DNA of 64,000 nt, taken from contig JAGKQI010000064.1 of assembly GCA_018806915.1 (NCBI GenBank), positions 310,001-374,000 on the forward strand, in the 5' to 3' direction. Shown here in pieces: positions 1 to 10,571 of this stretch. The first letter of the stretch is position 1. The number at the start of each line of letters is the position of its first letter. The notes under the pieces are model-generated. The model was not told where the DNA came from, searched no databases, and saw only the letters and a program-made list of their open reading frames with translations. The position numbers and the translations under genes were made by a program. This stretch comes from Phytophthora colocasiae. Its lineage: Eukaryota; Oomycota; Peronosporomycetes; Peronosporales; Peronosporaceae.

Positions 1-489
1 TGCCGTGGCAACGCACTGCACCTGTTGTGTGCTGCTTTGGTCAAGGGATCGTGCCCAGACTTAGAAGATCTGCTGCTCGGCGGCAATGGCTTCTCAGATG
101 TGGGCACTGTGGACGTTGCGTGGCTGCTCAAGGTCGGGTCGCTGCCAAAGCTGGCGCGCCTGGACATCCGTCGTAACTACATCGGCGAGTCGGGTTTGAA
201 GCGGATCATGGCTTCTCTTCGCGCTGGTCGCTGCCAGCAGCTCAAGTATTTATGCATGGGCGGCAATATCATTACGGACAACTGCGTGGCACCTGTCGTG
301 GAGCTTCTGTCGAGTGCACAATGCCCACAGATGCGTTTCCTCGGTCTAGAGGACAATTTCCTCAGTGCTCGTGGCGTGCAGTGCATCATCCAAGCAGCTG
401 TGGCTGGTGGAATGATGCCGAAGCTGCACCACGTCTCCTGCGACGGGACGCTCGGCAGCGATGATACCCAAAGTGTTCGAGCCGCATAA
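1..489 (+). CDS. Leucine-rich-repeat protein, C-terminal part (5' end outside window)
   Basis: The reading frame is open from base 1 to a TAA at 487-489, so the start lies outside the window. The visible ~162 residues contain ribonuclease-inhibitor-type LRRs, with repeats such as LEDLLLGGNGFSDVG, LARLDIRRNYIGESG, LKYLCMGGNIITDN and MRFLGLEDNFLSARG, each about 28-30 residues long. RNI-type LRRs form a curved solenoid for protein binding. No catalytic domain is visible in this part, so the function is unknown. The repeats and frame are seen directly; the full length and N-terminal domains cannot be judged. Confidence 0.8.
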   Translation, partial: CRGNALHLLCAALVKGSCPDLEDLLLGGNGFSDVGTVDVAWLLKVGSLPKLARLDIRRNYIGESGLKRIMASLRAGRCQQLKYLCMGGNIITDNCVAPVVELLSSAQCPQMRFLGLEDNFLSARGVQCIIQAAVAGGMMPKLHHVSCDGTLGSDDTQSVRAA

Positions 490-659
490 GACAAACTAGA
501 AATTTGTTAAAATAATTTGGTTAGAGAAATTCACGAAACCTTTGTACAAATTTAAAGGACTGCTCAACAAGAATATTTCGTTTTCAACAAACCCTACCGT
601 CACTTTGCTATCGCGATCATCTGTAGAGTACAATAGCAAACCTCCTTGGTGGCGGCGTT

Positions 660-1247
660 ATGTCGTACTTCATCCCGCCCGTCAACTACGGCATGATCGA
701 GGAGGACCTGTACCGTTCGGGACAGCCTAACGAGCTCAACTTCCCCTTCCTGGAGCGACTGAACCTGCGTACCATTATTTATTTGGCGCTCGAGGAACCC
801 AACCCGCAGTTCCAGAGCTTCGTGGAGGAACAGGAGATCCAGCTCGTGTTTTTAGGCGGAAACACCCGCATGGAGAGTCGTCGTAAGGCCTGGGAGCCAC
901 TTTCGGAGGAAACAGTGCTAGCTGCACTCGATATTATCCTAGATCGCTCCAATTATCCACTTTACATTACGTGTCATCTCGGTCGAGACAGAACAGGTAA
1001 AGGCGGCTGAGCAGTTGAGAATTGGCTTTGTGGACTGAAATGGTGGCTGCTGTGTGATGCTTTAGGTGCTGTGGTGGGTTGTCTACGCAAGATCCAAGGC
1101 TGGCATCTGTCGTCGATCTTCGAGGAGTACCGGCGGTTCGCTGGCAGCAAGGTGCGGCTGCAGAACGAACAGTTCATTGAGCTCTTCGATACGGACCTGG
1201 TAACGATCCCTGTGAATCCACCGTCGTGGTTAAGGAAACACCTGTGA
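660..1247 (+). CDS. Atypical dual-specificity phosphatase (Siw14/OCA, PFA-DSP-like)
   Basis: Two exons, 660-996 and 1066-1247, encode about 172 residues. Without splicing the frame stops just after the active site. The intron 997-1065 has GTAAAG and TTTAG borders and restores the frame (...DRTG|AVVGCLRKIQGW...). The N-terminus resembles the PFA-DSP pattern (PPVNYGMIEEDLYRSGQPNE). The signature is CX5R: C105-HLGRD-R111-TG. The residue before the cysteine is Thr rather than the usual His of HCX5R. Known members dephosphorylate inositol pyrophosphates or phosphoproteins; which applies here is inference. The start ATG lies directly before the conserved N-terminus. Confidence 0.85.
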
Positions 1248-1500
1248 AGCTGTATAACCTGCTAGAGTACACAGGACGATACACACGAATAATAGCTGAG
1301 CTAGCAATCCAACTTTGTAGTTATCACTCTTAGATCTCGACTCGGGAAGTTGAAAGCTTCTTGGTGGCGAATCAGTACGCAATGTGCTAGCATGAAATGG
1401 CTGAAAGATAAGCACACTGGATGATAAGAGAGTAGTGTTGCTTCATTGTGTTTTCCTAGTGGGGCTCACTCTCTCACATACAAAAAGACACTTTCGCCAA

Positions 1501-1809
1501 TTAGCACCATGAGCCGCCGACCTGCTCCAGCGCGCAGTCGATCTGATCCTGGTCCTCCAGCTCCAACATCTTGGGCGTCTGGTCACCACTGATGCGCGTG
1601 CCATCCAGCAAGAAGCGCAGAGCACTGCCAGGCACGCCCTTGCGGCTTGCGTAGGCGCTGAAGATCTTCTCCATCTTGGTGTTGGGCTTCACCTTGAAAA
1701 ACGTCTCCTCTCCGGACTGGTCCTTCACTCGGATGGTAATGGCCTCCGACTTCTTCTTTTCTTCGACGTTACCGTTAGTGGCATCTGTAGCAGGCTCTTG
1801 CTCCGACAT
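1501..1809 (-). CDS. SUMO: SUMO, small ubiquitin-like modifier
   Basis: A single-exon ORF of 102 residues. It has a flexible acidic and lysine-rich N-terminus (about 1-22) and then a ubiquitin fold starting ITIRVKDQSGEETFFKVK, with the SUMO-typical core FLLDGTRI and EDQDQIDCALEQVGG. The di-glycine is at residues 98-99 and is followed by a three-residue tail (SWC) that a Ulp/SENP protease must remove before conjugation. SUMO is coupled to lysines by E1 (SAE), E2 (Ubc9) and E3 enzymes. The length fits the family. It is transcribed divergently from the neighbouring LSm4 gene, with about 430 bp between the starts. Confidence 0.95.
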   Translation of the reverse strand: MSEQEPATDATNGNVEEKKKSEAITIRVKDQSGEETFFKVKPNTKMEKIFSAYASRKGVPGSALRFLLDGTRISGDQTPKMLELEDQDQIDCALEQVGGSWC

Positions 1810-2244
1810 TTTGACTACCAGGAAAACAAAAGACGGTTAGATGGGCGATTTTTTTCACTTGGAATTTGCAAGACTAAGTGCAACTTTTCTCCTCCTCCGC
1901 AAGTCCCCGCTGTCAGTAGGTTAGTTGGCATGGGAGACGCGTATAGATGAAGAGAAACATGTGCACATACAGCTAAGAAGAGCAGCTGTAGGCCCTAGAG
2001 CAGGCAGTTCCGTCGCATCACGCACCTCCTTCCAGTAGCTTTTGAAATTTAAAGTGAGAGTCCGTTTCTTTCTGCAAAAATTGACCACCACATCACTTTT
2101 TTTCCTAAATTAGGCGATTTATTGAAGGGATTTTTCCTAAAGTGATGTTTTAATTGACCTTATTTTCGACACATCATACTTTGCCATCCAACGCGCAGAA
2201 AGGAGCGTGAACTCGGACGGACTCGCGCGGTATATACGACCAAT

Positions 2245-3170
2245 ATGGTGCGTTGAGACCGGAGTACAGACTGCTGACAAAGGCTGATGGATATGCTTTA
2301 TCTGAAGAAGCGTCTGGCCGAATTTTGTCAGCTGAAATGACTTGTGGGTGGAGATATTAACGATGCTTTGAACGTATCTTGATTGTTGTCTGTAGCTGCC
2401 GCTTTCGCTGCTCAAGACGGCGCAAGGCCACCCCATGGTACGGATATAACAGTCTAGAAGCCAACGTAGCTAAGCGTATCACTGACGATTGGTTCCTGGG
2501 GAAAATGCAGCTAGTGGAGCTGAAGAATGGAGACACGTACAACGGACACCTCGTCAACTGTGATACCTGGATGAATGTAAACCTGCGAGAAGTTATCTGC
2601 ACGTCCAAGGTTTGGCAGTTTGAGAATGCGTTGTAATGCTGTCGGGGGGTCTAATGTGGTTCCTTTGTTGGTTATATAGGACGGTGATCGCTTCTGGAAG
2701 ATGCCCGAGTGTTATATCCGTGGCAACACAATTAAGTACATTCGCGTGCCCAACGAGGTAAACTATTGCAGTAAAATACAGCTAAGACATATCGACGGAT
2801 TCTAACGTTACGGGTTATGGTTATGATGAGCAGATTCTGGACATGGTGAACGAGGAAGACTTCAACAAGCGCGGTGGGTGTCAATGTGGAGACATTTCGC
2901 TGTTTCTTGCCGTTTTGTGTCGGTTTTCTTACGATTCATCTTCTTTTCTACGTGTATGCACATATGTGACAACCAACAGATCGCCAAGCCAATCGTGGAC
3001 GCGGTCGCGGAGGCCGTGGCGGCTTTGGAAACCGAGGAGGTCGCGGAGGTCGAGGAGGCCGTGGAGGACGTGGCGATGGCCCTGGTGGCAGGGGCGGACG
3101 TGGTGATGGAGGCCGAGGAAGAGGTCGAGGTGGGGGCCGTGGCCGTGGACGCGGTCGTGGAGATAACTAG
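2245..3170 (+). CDS. LSM4: U6 snRNA-associated Sm-like protein LSm4
   Basis: Six exons: 2245-2247, 2396-2437, 2511-2609, 2680-2757, 2834-2873 and 2980-3170, giving about 150 residues. Exon 1 is only the ATG. All introns have GT-AG borders and phases fit. The Sm1 motif is [18 protein letters not shown] and Sm2 is [11 protein letters not shown]. The last exon encodes an arginine-glycine tail ([10 protein letters not shown]...) ending GDN. LSm4 is part of the LSm2-8 ring on U6 snRNA in the nucleus and of LSm1-7 in mRNA decay; RGG tails are usual methylarginine sites. The match to the family is strong along the whole length. The 3-nt first exon is inferred from the upstream ATG followed by GTGCGT. 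Confidence 0.92.
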
Positions 3171-3427
3171 CTAGCTAGAGAAAAACACGCAAGTGCAGTG
3201 ATGTGAAGCACTTGGAAGATACTTTTGAGCTCACAAGATACAGCGGTGAACATGCAGCTCCTGCAGTAACAGTAGAGGTAAAGAATTGAAGCCGCGTGTA
3301 CTGTTCCCCTTGCTTCCTCGTTGTGGTTTTACGAAAATTCTTTGTATTTGAAAGAAGCAAATATGGTGCGTGTTGGTGATGTCTTGCCAGGGCTTCCCGC
3401 CTGACTTCTCGCTGAGACCTGATCTAA

Positions 3428-3951
3428 TTACTTCGCTTCACCTCCAGCTCCAGAGCCCTGAGGGTTATGCTTGATAAGATACCCAGCCAACCACTCAATC
3501 GGGTTAGCTGGACGCTCCTTCACAAGCGCCGACATTCCTTGCAACAAGATCGGCACCACTGTCTGGTCCAGGTATGCACGAATAGGCAGTGCTTGCACCT
3601 CCACCTTGTCCTGGACACTCTCAGCTGCCGGTTCAGCAGCCTTCACCTCATCCTCATCATGTTTAGCTGCAGGGGCTTCGTGTGCTGGCTCGTCCTTGCT
3701 GTCAGCTTCCGGTGCAGCTTCTGCCTCTTTGCTCTCAGCATGAGCTTCTTCCTTCACCTCTTCAGCATCATGTGTAGGTTCAGCCACTTCTTCAGCAGGG
3801 GCCGGATCAGCGGCATGTTCCTCCTCAGCCGGTGGCGCCTCGACGGGCTCAGCGATTTCTGTATCAATTGAAAATTGGAAATGAGTTATAAATCCCCCTT
3901 TAATTTTAATCTAGCAGCCTACGCACCAGCGTTGTGTGCGTCGTCTTCCAT
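3428..3951 (-). CDS. DPY30: DPY30-domain protein with acidic N-terminal extension
   Basis: Two exons, 3927-3951 and 3428-3858, with an intron whose borders are GTGCGT and ACAG, give about 151 residues. The N-terminal ~100 residues are low-complexity Glu/Ala/Pro-rich. The C-terminus carries the Dpy-30 helix-loop-helix dimerisation motif ([18 protein letters not shown], then [22 protein letters not shown]). Dpy-30 motifs dock amphipathic helices in COMPASS/MLL H3K4 methyltransferases and in radial-spoke or adenylate-kinase complexes of cilia. Which complex applies cannot be told from sequence. The acidic extension is longer than in metazoan DPY30 (about 99 residues). Confidence 0.82.
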
Positions 3952-4443
3952 GTTTTTATAGCTGTAGGACACAAATTGACTTGGCACCTCCGACTGAAGA
4001 TCACAAATGCGTAAGGCGGTCGAGTAGTTGCGGGCGGTTGAGCTCGAAAATAAAACAAAAGAAAACTCGAGCCAAAAAAAAAAAAACTCCTCATAACGGA
4101 AAAGTAATAACGACTTGGGATTGGACAGAATTCCAAGTAAAATAGATGTGCCAATGTTTAGGTACCGCATCGTCATTACATGGCTACATTTCCATTAAGG
4201 AAGAGCTGTGCTTCCTCCGAGACTGTACCATGGTATTTCAATGCATATATTAATCAGCCAAGATCATGGTACACAACCTCATCATCACCTGAGTATGGAC
4301 ACAATGGCATAGAGCTGCATTTGTGTGACCTTTGTGATCAGTAGGAAAAAAAAATCTATCTTCAAGATGAACCCATTTGTGCGAACCCAAGAGCATAAGT
4401 CGCTTCGACGACGTCTCACACCGCAATTGACCAGCTCCCGCAT
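3952..4443. other. Intergenic stretch
   Basis: About 490 bp between the divergent DPY30-like gene and the LRR pseudokinase. A run of A residues lies near 4073-4086. No ORF with protein-like composition was found. Either the promoter of the pseudokinase or a missing first exon (its signal peptide) is expected here, but no splice arrangement could be supported. Confidence 0.4.
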
Positions 4444-6853
4444 ATGTCGTCGTCTTCGAGTTGCACGAGGAACCAAACGGCATTGACAACGGACTGCAAT
4501 TCATTATGTCCGGAAGGGCGACCGTGTATTGCCTATGCTGCTGGAAACGAGGGAGAATGCACGTCTGAAGCTTCGACGTTCGGGAATTGTACGGCCGACG
4601 ATTTCTGCACGTACGAGTGTTTCGCTACTGGACCTGATGACTTTGCAGCGAATGGAGCGATTGAGTTCAGTGTCTACACATTTCTGATTCCATTTGGTGA
4701 CGATGTGAACCCTAGTGACGTCGAGTCAAGCTGGTCAACAGAGCAGGAAATAGCTGCGGAGTCGGAATTGGCGGCTGTGGATAATCTAACGAATGAGTAT
4801 CCCTCCAAGTCGAATGATGCACTGCAACATATTGAACCACTGGACTTGATGACGTCCACTAAAAGTGTCGTATTGGCTGGAGGCTCTAGTGTTTTTGGTG
4901 TGAGGGGGAAAGTGGCTCGAGTTCAATTGCCGCAAAAACTTTTCACAGAAGACACAGAACTTAAATCAGTGTAAGTTTTACGAAAGCATTGCTTGTGGTG
5001 TAGTTTTGACGATTTTGTGTTGTAGGACATTGGCAAATCTAGGGTTGGAACAGATTCTTGAGTCGTCGCTTCCTTCTGGTTTATTGAACCTGACAATATC
5101 CAATTGCCTCATGACAAGCTATCCGGAAGACCTTCAAGAGATGGCAGAGCTTGAAAATCTGTAAGTAGAATTTGAAAAGTTGATGTAGCTTATGTTCTAC
5201 TAAAAGTTGGTATTGACGCAGAGATCTTTCTAAGAACTACTTTGGATACTTTCCAGCAGACATAAAGTTACCAAAGCTGCAGACACTCAATCTCTCTAGG
5301 AACAGCCTTGCGAGCTTTGAAGGAGCAATACCAAGCTTGAATACACTGTACGTACTGTCGTTTTCGTGAGATTTTGGTTAATGTTTGATGTTGATTTCTT
5401 ACATAGTGACGTCTCGAGCAACAACTTCACGTCCATTCCGTCGTCAATATTCGACATGACAGCTCTACAACGGCTGCATCTCGGGGGAAACAGCTTTACA
5501 GACGTCACGCTTACCACAACCCAATTCAGTTTTCTCCAATCCCTTGACATGTTGGATGTGGATTCGTTTGGTGCTCCACTGTGCAACACAACTGAAAAGC
5601 TCAAAACGAGCGACAGAACACTGGATGTGTGCGTTTCGACTTCAAAACCATCGGAAGAGGAGTCTTCGTCAAACAAAGCGCTTATTGCAGGGGTCATGGC
5701 TGCAGCTTTTGTGCTGTTTCTCATTCTCATCATCATTTTCGTCTTCAGATGTCTCCGTCGCCGTGCTTTAGCCATGAAACCAGGCTCAGACGTCCTCAGT
5801 TTACATCGGGAACTAATCAGTCCATCGGGGAACTCCATTTACCACCACCAAATCAGTGCTGGGCAACACTCTTCAGGCTCAGAAGTACATGATCCACCTC
5901 GACAAGCGTTTCCTTACGGTGATGAGCTTGGAATGCTGGTCATCGATTCGGACGAGCTCGAATATATCCGCAAACTTACAAGTGAGCACCGGCCCAAAGA
6001 TCGTGCCAATTCTCATCGCGATGCCTTTTTGACAAGATTTCGAGGCTCGAGATTTCTAGTGTGCAAACGTCTGCATCAAGAACTGATCGACAATTCTTCA
6101 GAGGTCCAGCGGTTTGCGGAAGAAATTCATCTAGCTGCATCTCTGGATCATCCTCGAATTGTAGCTCTTGTTGGGGTTATCTGGAGTCGCGTTTACGGGC
6201 TCGAAGCGCTGTTCGAGTACATGGACGGAGGGAATTTACGGTCGTATCTGGCTGAAATCGACGAATCGAAAGAGCTGAAATCCTGGAGATCACACAGTGC
6301 TTGGAAGCTACAAGTTGCGTTCGATGTGGCTGAAGCTTTGGCTTATGCGCATGCGTTCTCCCCGACACTCGTTCACCGAAATCTCACGTCTCACAGCGTT
6401 TTACTGTCGTCTCCACCGGAATTTCGCGCCCGACTTGACGATTTCGTGCTGACTCAGCACAGTATCGTCAGTATGTCAACAATTGGGATCTCTCTTCGAG
6501 AAGAGCGTTGGCTTTCACCTGAAGTGATCACTGGTACCGCAGACTACAGTCCGGCAGCAGATATATACGCGTTCGGAGTGATTTTATCCGAAATCGACAC
6601 GCACTCATTGCCGTATGAGAATATCCAAGGTGTCGTGAGTGGAAGACAAACGATAAATGACGGAGAGATCCTGGATCTCGTGGCATCCGGTAAACTACAT
6701 CCTGTATTCACTCTGGGTTGTCCGACTGGAGTTCGAGAACTGGCTGAAAAGTGTATGAGCTTTGAAGCTTCCGATCGACCCACTGCATTGCAAGCTGTCA
6801 TCGTTTTACGTACGTTGCTGTCTGAAGACCGAAGAACTTCATACACCGTGTAG
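4444..6853 (+). CDS. LRR receptor-like (pseudo)kinase, TKL type
   Basis: Four exons: 4444-4970, 5026-5160, 5222-5347 and 5407-6853 (744 codons). The ectodomain has a Cys-rich start, then LRRs (for example LPKLQTLNLSRNSLASF and FDMTALQRLHLGGNSF). A membrane segment follows at about 355-378 (ALIAGVMAAAFVLFLILIII), with a basic stop-transfer, and then a kinase-like domain. The beta-3 lysine is kept (FLVCKRL, about 481). The catalytic loop reads HRNLTSHSV instead of HRDLKxxN (about 585), and the DFG position reads LDDF (about 607), so catalysis is doubtful. The LRR introns all interrupt the Leu codon in phase 2. No signal peptide follows the chosen ATG and the frame is closed upstream, so the 5' end is uncertain. 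Confidence 0.8.
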
Positions 6854-6892
6854 TTGGAAATGAAAGTAAACTATTCGTAACTATTCCTTTCT

Positions 6893-7531
6893 CTACTGGG
6901 ATGGAGGTAGCAAGTCTCTCGTTTGAATGCGCCGTACTGATTCTCCTGTAATGGGGTTAATCCCTTCACGCGAGTTGTGATACTGCAAATTCTGGGCTCG
7001 TGTCATGGCTCGGTGCTTGATTGCAGCGTCAGCAGCTCGCAGACGTTCGCCATCTTTTCCGTCGTTATATTGCAATGTCACGGGGTTGAACGGTTCTCCG
7101 CTTTTGTTGCGACGAGCTTTCGAGCCCGAAGCTTGTAGAGCAATTAGCCGTCGTTTTTCCTCGGCGGAAGCTGCGTCCATGGCATCCCAGCGTCGTATAT
7201 CTCGGTTAACAGCTTCATGACGACGACGTTCCTGTTGCATTCGAGCTCGAGCACGAGCTTCTTCTCGAACAACTCGCTCTTCACCTGCAGTGTCCGAGTG
7301 GAAACGGTCGGCGTCACTCATGAATCCCTGACTCTGCGGTGTGTACACCAACATGGCACTACCAGTAACAGAAGTGTCGACGCGCACGAAACCTTCTTTA
7401 CGTGCTCGAAGACGCTCTTTTTCTCGTTGTTCCTTGTCACAAACTGCTTCCCGTTGCTCTCGAGTTCGAGCGGGAATGTTGTTGAACTCACGAGTTGAAG
7501 CAGAAGTTTCAACCTTGTTAAAAGCTGGCAT
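6893..7531 (-). CDS. Conserved protein of unknown function, charged
   Basis: A single-exon ORF. The start MPAFNKVETSAS at 7531 is preferred over an upstream ATG 14 codons earlier because the upstream part is unlike the rest. The ~212 residues are rich in Arg, Glu and Ala, with long predicted helices (EERVVREEARARARMQQERR, then EEKRRLIALQ). Two NP-containing motifs follow, GEPFNPVTLQYNDG and EGINPITGESV. Such repeated NPxTG motifs occur in some cilium-associated proteins, but I cannot name a family. It is convergent with the pseudokinase gene, with only 39 bp between the stops. Confidence 0.65.
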   Translation of the reverse strand: MPAFNKVETSASTREFNNIPARTREQREAVCDKEQREKERLRARKEGFVRVDTSVTGSAMLVYTPQSQGFMSDADRFHSDTAGEERVVREEARARARMQQERRRHEAVNRDIRRWDAMDAASAEEKRRLIALQASGSKARRNKSGEPFNPVTLQYNDGKDGERLRAADAAIKHRAMTRAQNLQYHNSREGINPITGESVRRIQTRDLLPPSQ

Positions 7532-7649
7532 TTTAGATCGGGAACTTGTGTTCAAGTCTTGAAGAAAGATCACGAGTGAGAGCTAATTGAGCTCTAGGTA
7601 ATGCGATGTGGTGCGAAGTTGCTAACCAGATTTAGAAGCTACTTTCTGC

Positions 7650-8753
7650 CTAGAAGAAAGTAAATATGCACGTCTCGCACTTCTCTACAAGCGGCACGAC
7701 GCTGTCTTGCCACGTCACTTGGCCGGTCTTTTGATTCGATTGTGCTTGGCTGCGTTGGCCTTGAGGTGGAGCTCCAGTACCGATAGCAGGGAACGAATGA
7801 GGAGAGACATCAACACCGTTCACATGAGTCAAATAAACTTCATCTCGACGCATTCCAGCTTCGAAACACGGAGATCCAGGAAGAGCTTGCACGACGACCC
7901 ATCCGTCCTGTTGACGCAGTGGTTTAAGGCCCAACGCGCCATTCACCTTCGTCACACTAATGGTTTGTTCGCAATCGAAGCTGAACCAAAGTCTCACAAC
8001 CTGCACGAAGCCACTCTTCATCTCATCCGGATTCAACTGATACACACCGTCGTACAAGATCCGTGGGCCTTGCTGCGAGATGGCACTGGGACAAGCTGCA
8101 GCGAGCGGCAACGTGCACGTCTGGATGCTAATGATGGTCACGGGACGACCTGCACGTCGAAAGTTGTTGATATATTCTCTCGCTCGGTTCGTCGTCACCA
8201 GTACATCCTCGTATTCTGCAGACGAACCTTTCATCAACGGTAATGGGGTTGCTTTCTTCTCCTTCACCATGACGGGAACCCATGTACCAATATGAATATA
8301 CGGCTCGTGATAACCTTCAACTGGTGTATCGTGAAATCCTCCGTGGACAGCGTTCCCCAATGGTGAGATGGGGGTGGCACCGTGCATCGCACTAACTCGA
8401 CGGACGTCCAAGGTCTGAAATGGCGTTGCAGTGCCCCTGCGAACGCCTCGGATGGCATGATCTGTCTGTATGTGAAGGTCACTACGTGGACGAAATGGAC
8501 TGCCGAAGATATCGAGTACCCAACGGGAATCGACTTCCAACAAGCTCTTGACGTCACCTTGTTCTTCTGCCAGTAGACCATCGGGGAACGTGTAGAGAGC
8601 GATGTCGTCCGCCGACCCAACAGCGAAAAGCTCTTCTTCGCTGTAGAGCGCGTGCGCAAGCCCCATCTTGACGTCGCTCCATCGCTCGAGCCGGTGCAAC
8701 TCCGCCGGCTCCAACTCGAAGCCTCCGTCGTTCTTGCACACCAACACACGCAT
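7650..8753 (-). CDS. Unknown protein with PDZ-like segment
   Basis: A single ORF of 367 residues. The N-terminal two thirds (MRVLVCKNDGGFELEPAELH...) is unrecognised. Around residues 270-330 a PDZ-like pattern is visible: DGWVVVQALPGSPCFEAGMR then RRDEVYLTHVNGVDV, meaning a carboxylate-loop-like stretch, G-S-P-A-xx-AG-M and a DEVxxVNG strand. PDZ domains bind C-terminal peptides. The last ~40 residues are low complexity (QGQRSQAQSNQKTG) and the ending CETCIFTFF may be read-through of an intron. Function is unknown; the PDZ assignment is moderate. Confidence 0.6.
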   Translation of the reverse strand: MRVLVCKNDGGFELEPAELHRLERWSDVKMGLAHALYSEEELFAVGSADDIALYTFPDGLLAEEQGDVKSLLEVDSRWVLDIFGSPFRPRSDLHIQTDHAIRGVRRGTATPFQTLDVRRVSAMHGATPISPLGNAVHGGFHDTPVEGYHEPYIHIGTWVPVMVKEKKATPLPLMKGSSAEYEDVLVTTNRAREYINNFRRAGRPVTIISIQTCTLPLAAACPSAISQQGPRILYDGVYQLNPDEMKSGFVQVVRLWFSFDCEQTISVTKVNGALGLKPLRQQDGWVVVQALPGSPCFEAGMRRDEVYLTHVNGVDVSPHSFPAIGTGAPPQGQRSQAQSNQKTGQVTWQDSVVPLVEKCETCIFTFF

Positions 8754-10571
8754 CGAATTGGAGTTTTGCCGTGCTTTGGTGTCGGTTAAGCTCCAAGCGC
8801 CACATTTTCGCGTTACATGCTCCGATGAATTTAGATCACGAGCTGAAGTTCAGCTTTTAGGCTTGAGACCGACCAGGAGAGACGAAGGTGACACCTTGAT
8901 GCAACAACACAACTTGGAAAAAGTATCTTCCACCACCTGGCAGGCACGTTCGTCCTTGTCGCTTCAACGAGGCCACATCGGGGCACGAAGCAGCAAAAGG
9001 TTGCCGCATTTCGACTCGTCTGAAGCCGCAGCGCCGATCCGATTTGCGATTTTAGACAACTTTGACGCGGCGATCAGACTCGTGACCGTCACGTAGCAGA
9101 ACGAGTCGACAACCTTGGCCGCAAGAACAGATTTCAACCTTGCAGTGACTTCAGGAAGATCTTTTCGATAGGTAGAGCTCTACCTAGTACTAGTAAACGA
9201 TTACGAATTCGCTTGGGACAAGTTGTCCGCCAACGATGTAAATGGCATTGCCAACGGCAACGCTTGTCCGTCATCAGCAGCCGATAGCGACAGCCGCCGT
9301 TTCCTGTTTTAAGGAGTGTCCCTTGCTGGTGAGATTTTGAGACGCATCCGGTCGAGGGTAGCGAAATGGTCCTGGTTTGGGCAAGGCCAAGGACGTCCCG
9401 GTGTCGGATGCGGTTGCTGATCCGAGGTTGAAGTTTTTGCGGCGTTGCACGACTCGATGACCGAGCGCGATGCGCTTACCGTTTTGGCCGCGATCCGATC
9501 GGAATCCGATGATCAGCAACGGAGACCTCCGATCACAATTTTGAGCTATTTAGTCCATGGTGAAGAAGTCGTTAAGATTTGCGATCTGCATGCGTGTCCC
9601 CTTAGGAGCGGAGCTATTACGTTTAGCGCACGCCACGAGCCTCACGTCGCTGGCACCGTCTTAGTCGGGAAAAGTCGATGGCACAACAATCGATCGTGTT
9701 GCCTTGAGTGCGATAAACATGTCCACGCCACTTGCCCCCAAGCAGCATTTCGAACCGGATTCGTCGCGCGTTTTCTTGCATTTCAGCTCACTGGGCGGCG
9801 ATGACACCTCCCGGTCATAGCCGACGACTCGATTGCCACAGCAAAAGACAGCAAGATTCGCCAAAGCGAAATGGGGTCGTGCTTGGTATGGATTTTAACG
9901 CCGCGACGGCACACGCCTTCCCATGGAGCACTCGCGACGTTGCAGCGCCGGCAAATTTTTCACTTTGCCCCAGTATCGGAAAAATAGATCCCGGTGAAGC
10001 AGGATTAAAAATGGCAAGCACTATAGGTAACAAGTACGCTGCATTTATATGTCTACGCGGGTTAGAGGTCTCTTGTGGCAAGAGTATCATGCTATCTATC
10101 ACCTTGAATCAAGTCACTTTACATCGGCCACCACACGACAAGAACTTCCAAATGCGAACGTCTCCTTTCGGGTGCATTTTTGAGATTGGATTCCAGAATA
10201 GTCCTGACAAGAGTGATGGTAATACGCTCTTTCTTTGCGCCCCTCGCATCATTTTACATACAAAATCCAAGTGATTTCTCTGCGCGGCTAACTGCCGCAT
10301 CCCGTCTTTGCACGACCACAACCACCATACGAAAAAGTCCGCCCGTCTGTTCAAACCGGAGATGCTTTTCTTTCTACTGTGACCGTCCCAATATGTAAGG
10401 AAATAAACATCTCAGTCTGTCGCACTAGCCGAGCTAATACTCAATGCCGCAAGCTTGTCGTCGTTGCACTTGGTGGCTTTCATTTCAGAATTCGCCTCCT
10501 CAAGCTTAGTCGGTTACGTCCACTGTTCGAGTCCGATCCGAGCCAAATACAAGTCCCCACCTCACCAGTTA
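8754..10571. other. Gene-poor stretch without supported gene
   Basis: About 1.8 kb with several overlapping ORFs of 60-180 codons on both strands. None has a recognisable domain, consistent composition or a convincing exon chain. The longest open stretches (9445-9804 and 9732-10274 on the plus strand) look like chance or long-decayed sequence. No terminal repeats or target duplications were found. Confidence 0.4.

Noticed and set aside
4250..4504. Minus-strand 84-codon ORF upstream of the pseudokinase
   Set aside because: It overlaps the first exon of the receptor gene antisense and has no protein-like pattern.
8668..10274. ORFs of 140-180 codons as genes
   Set aside because: They overlap each other and real genes, show no domain or steady codon bias, and no exon chain could be built.
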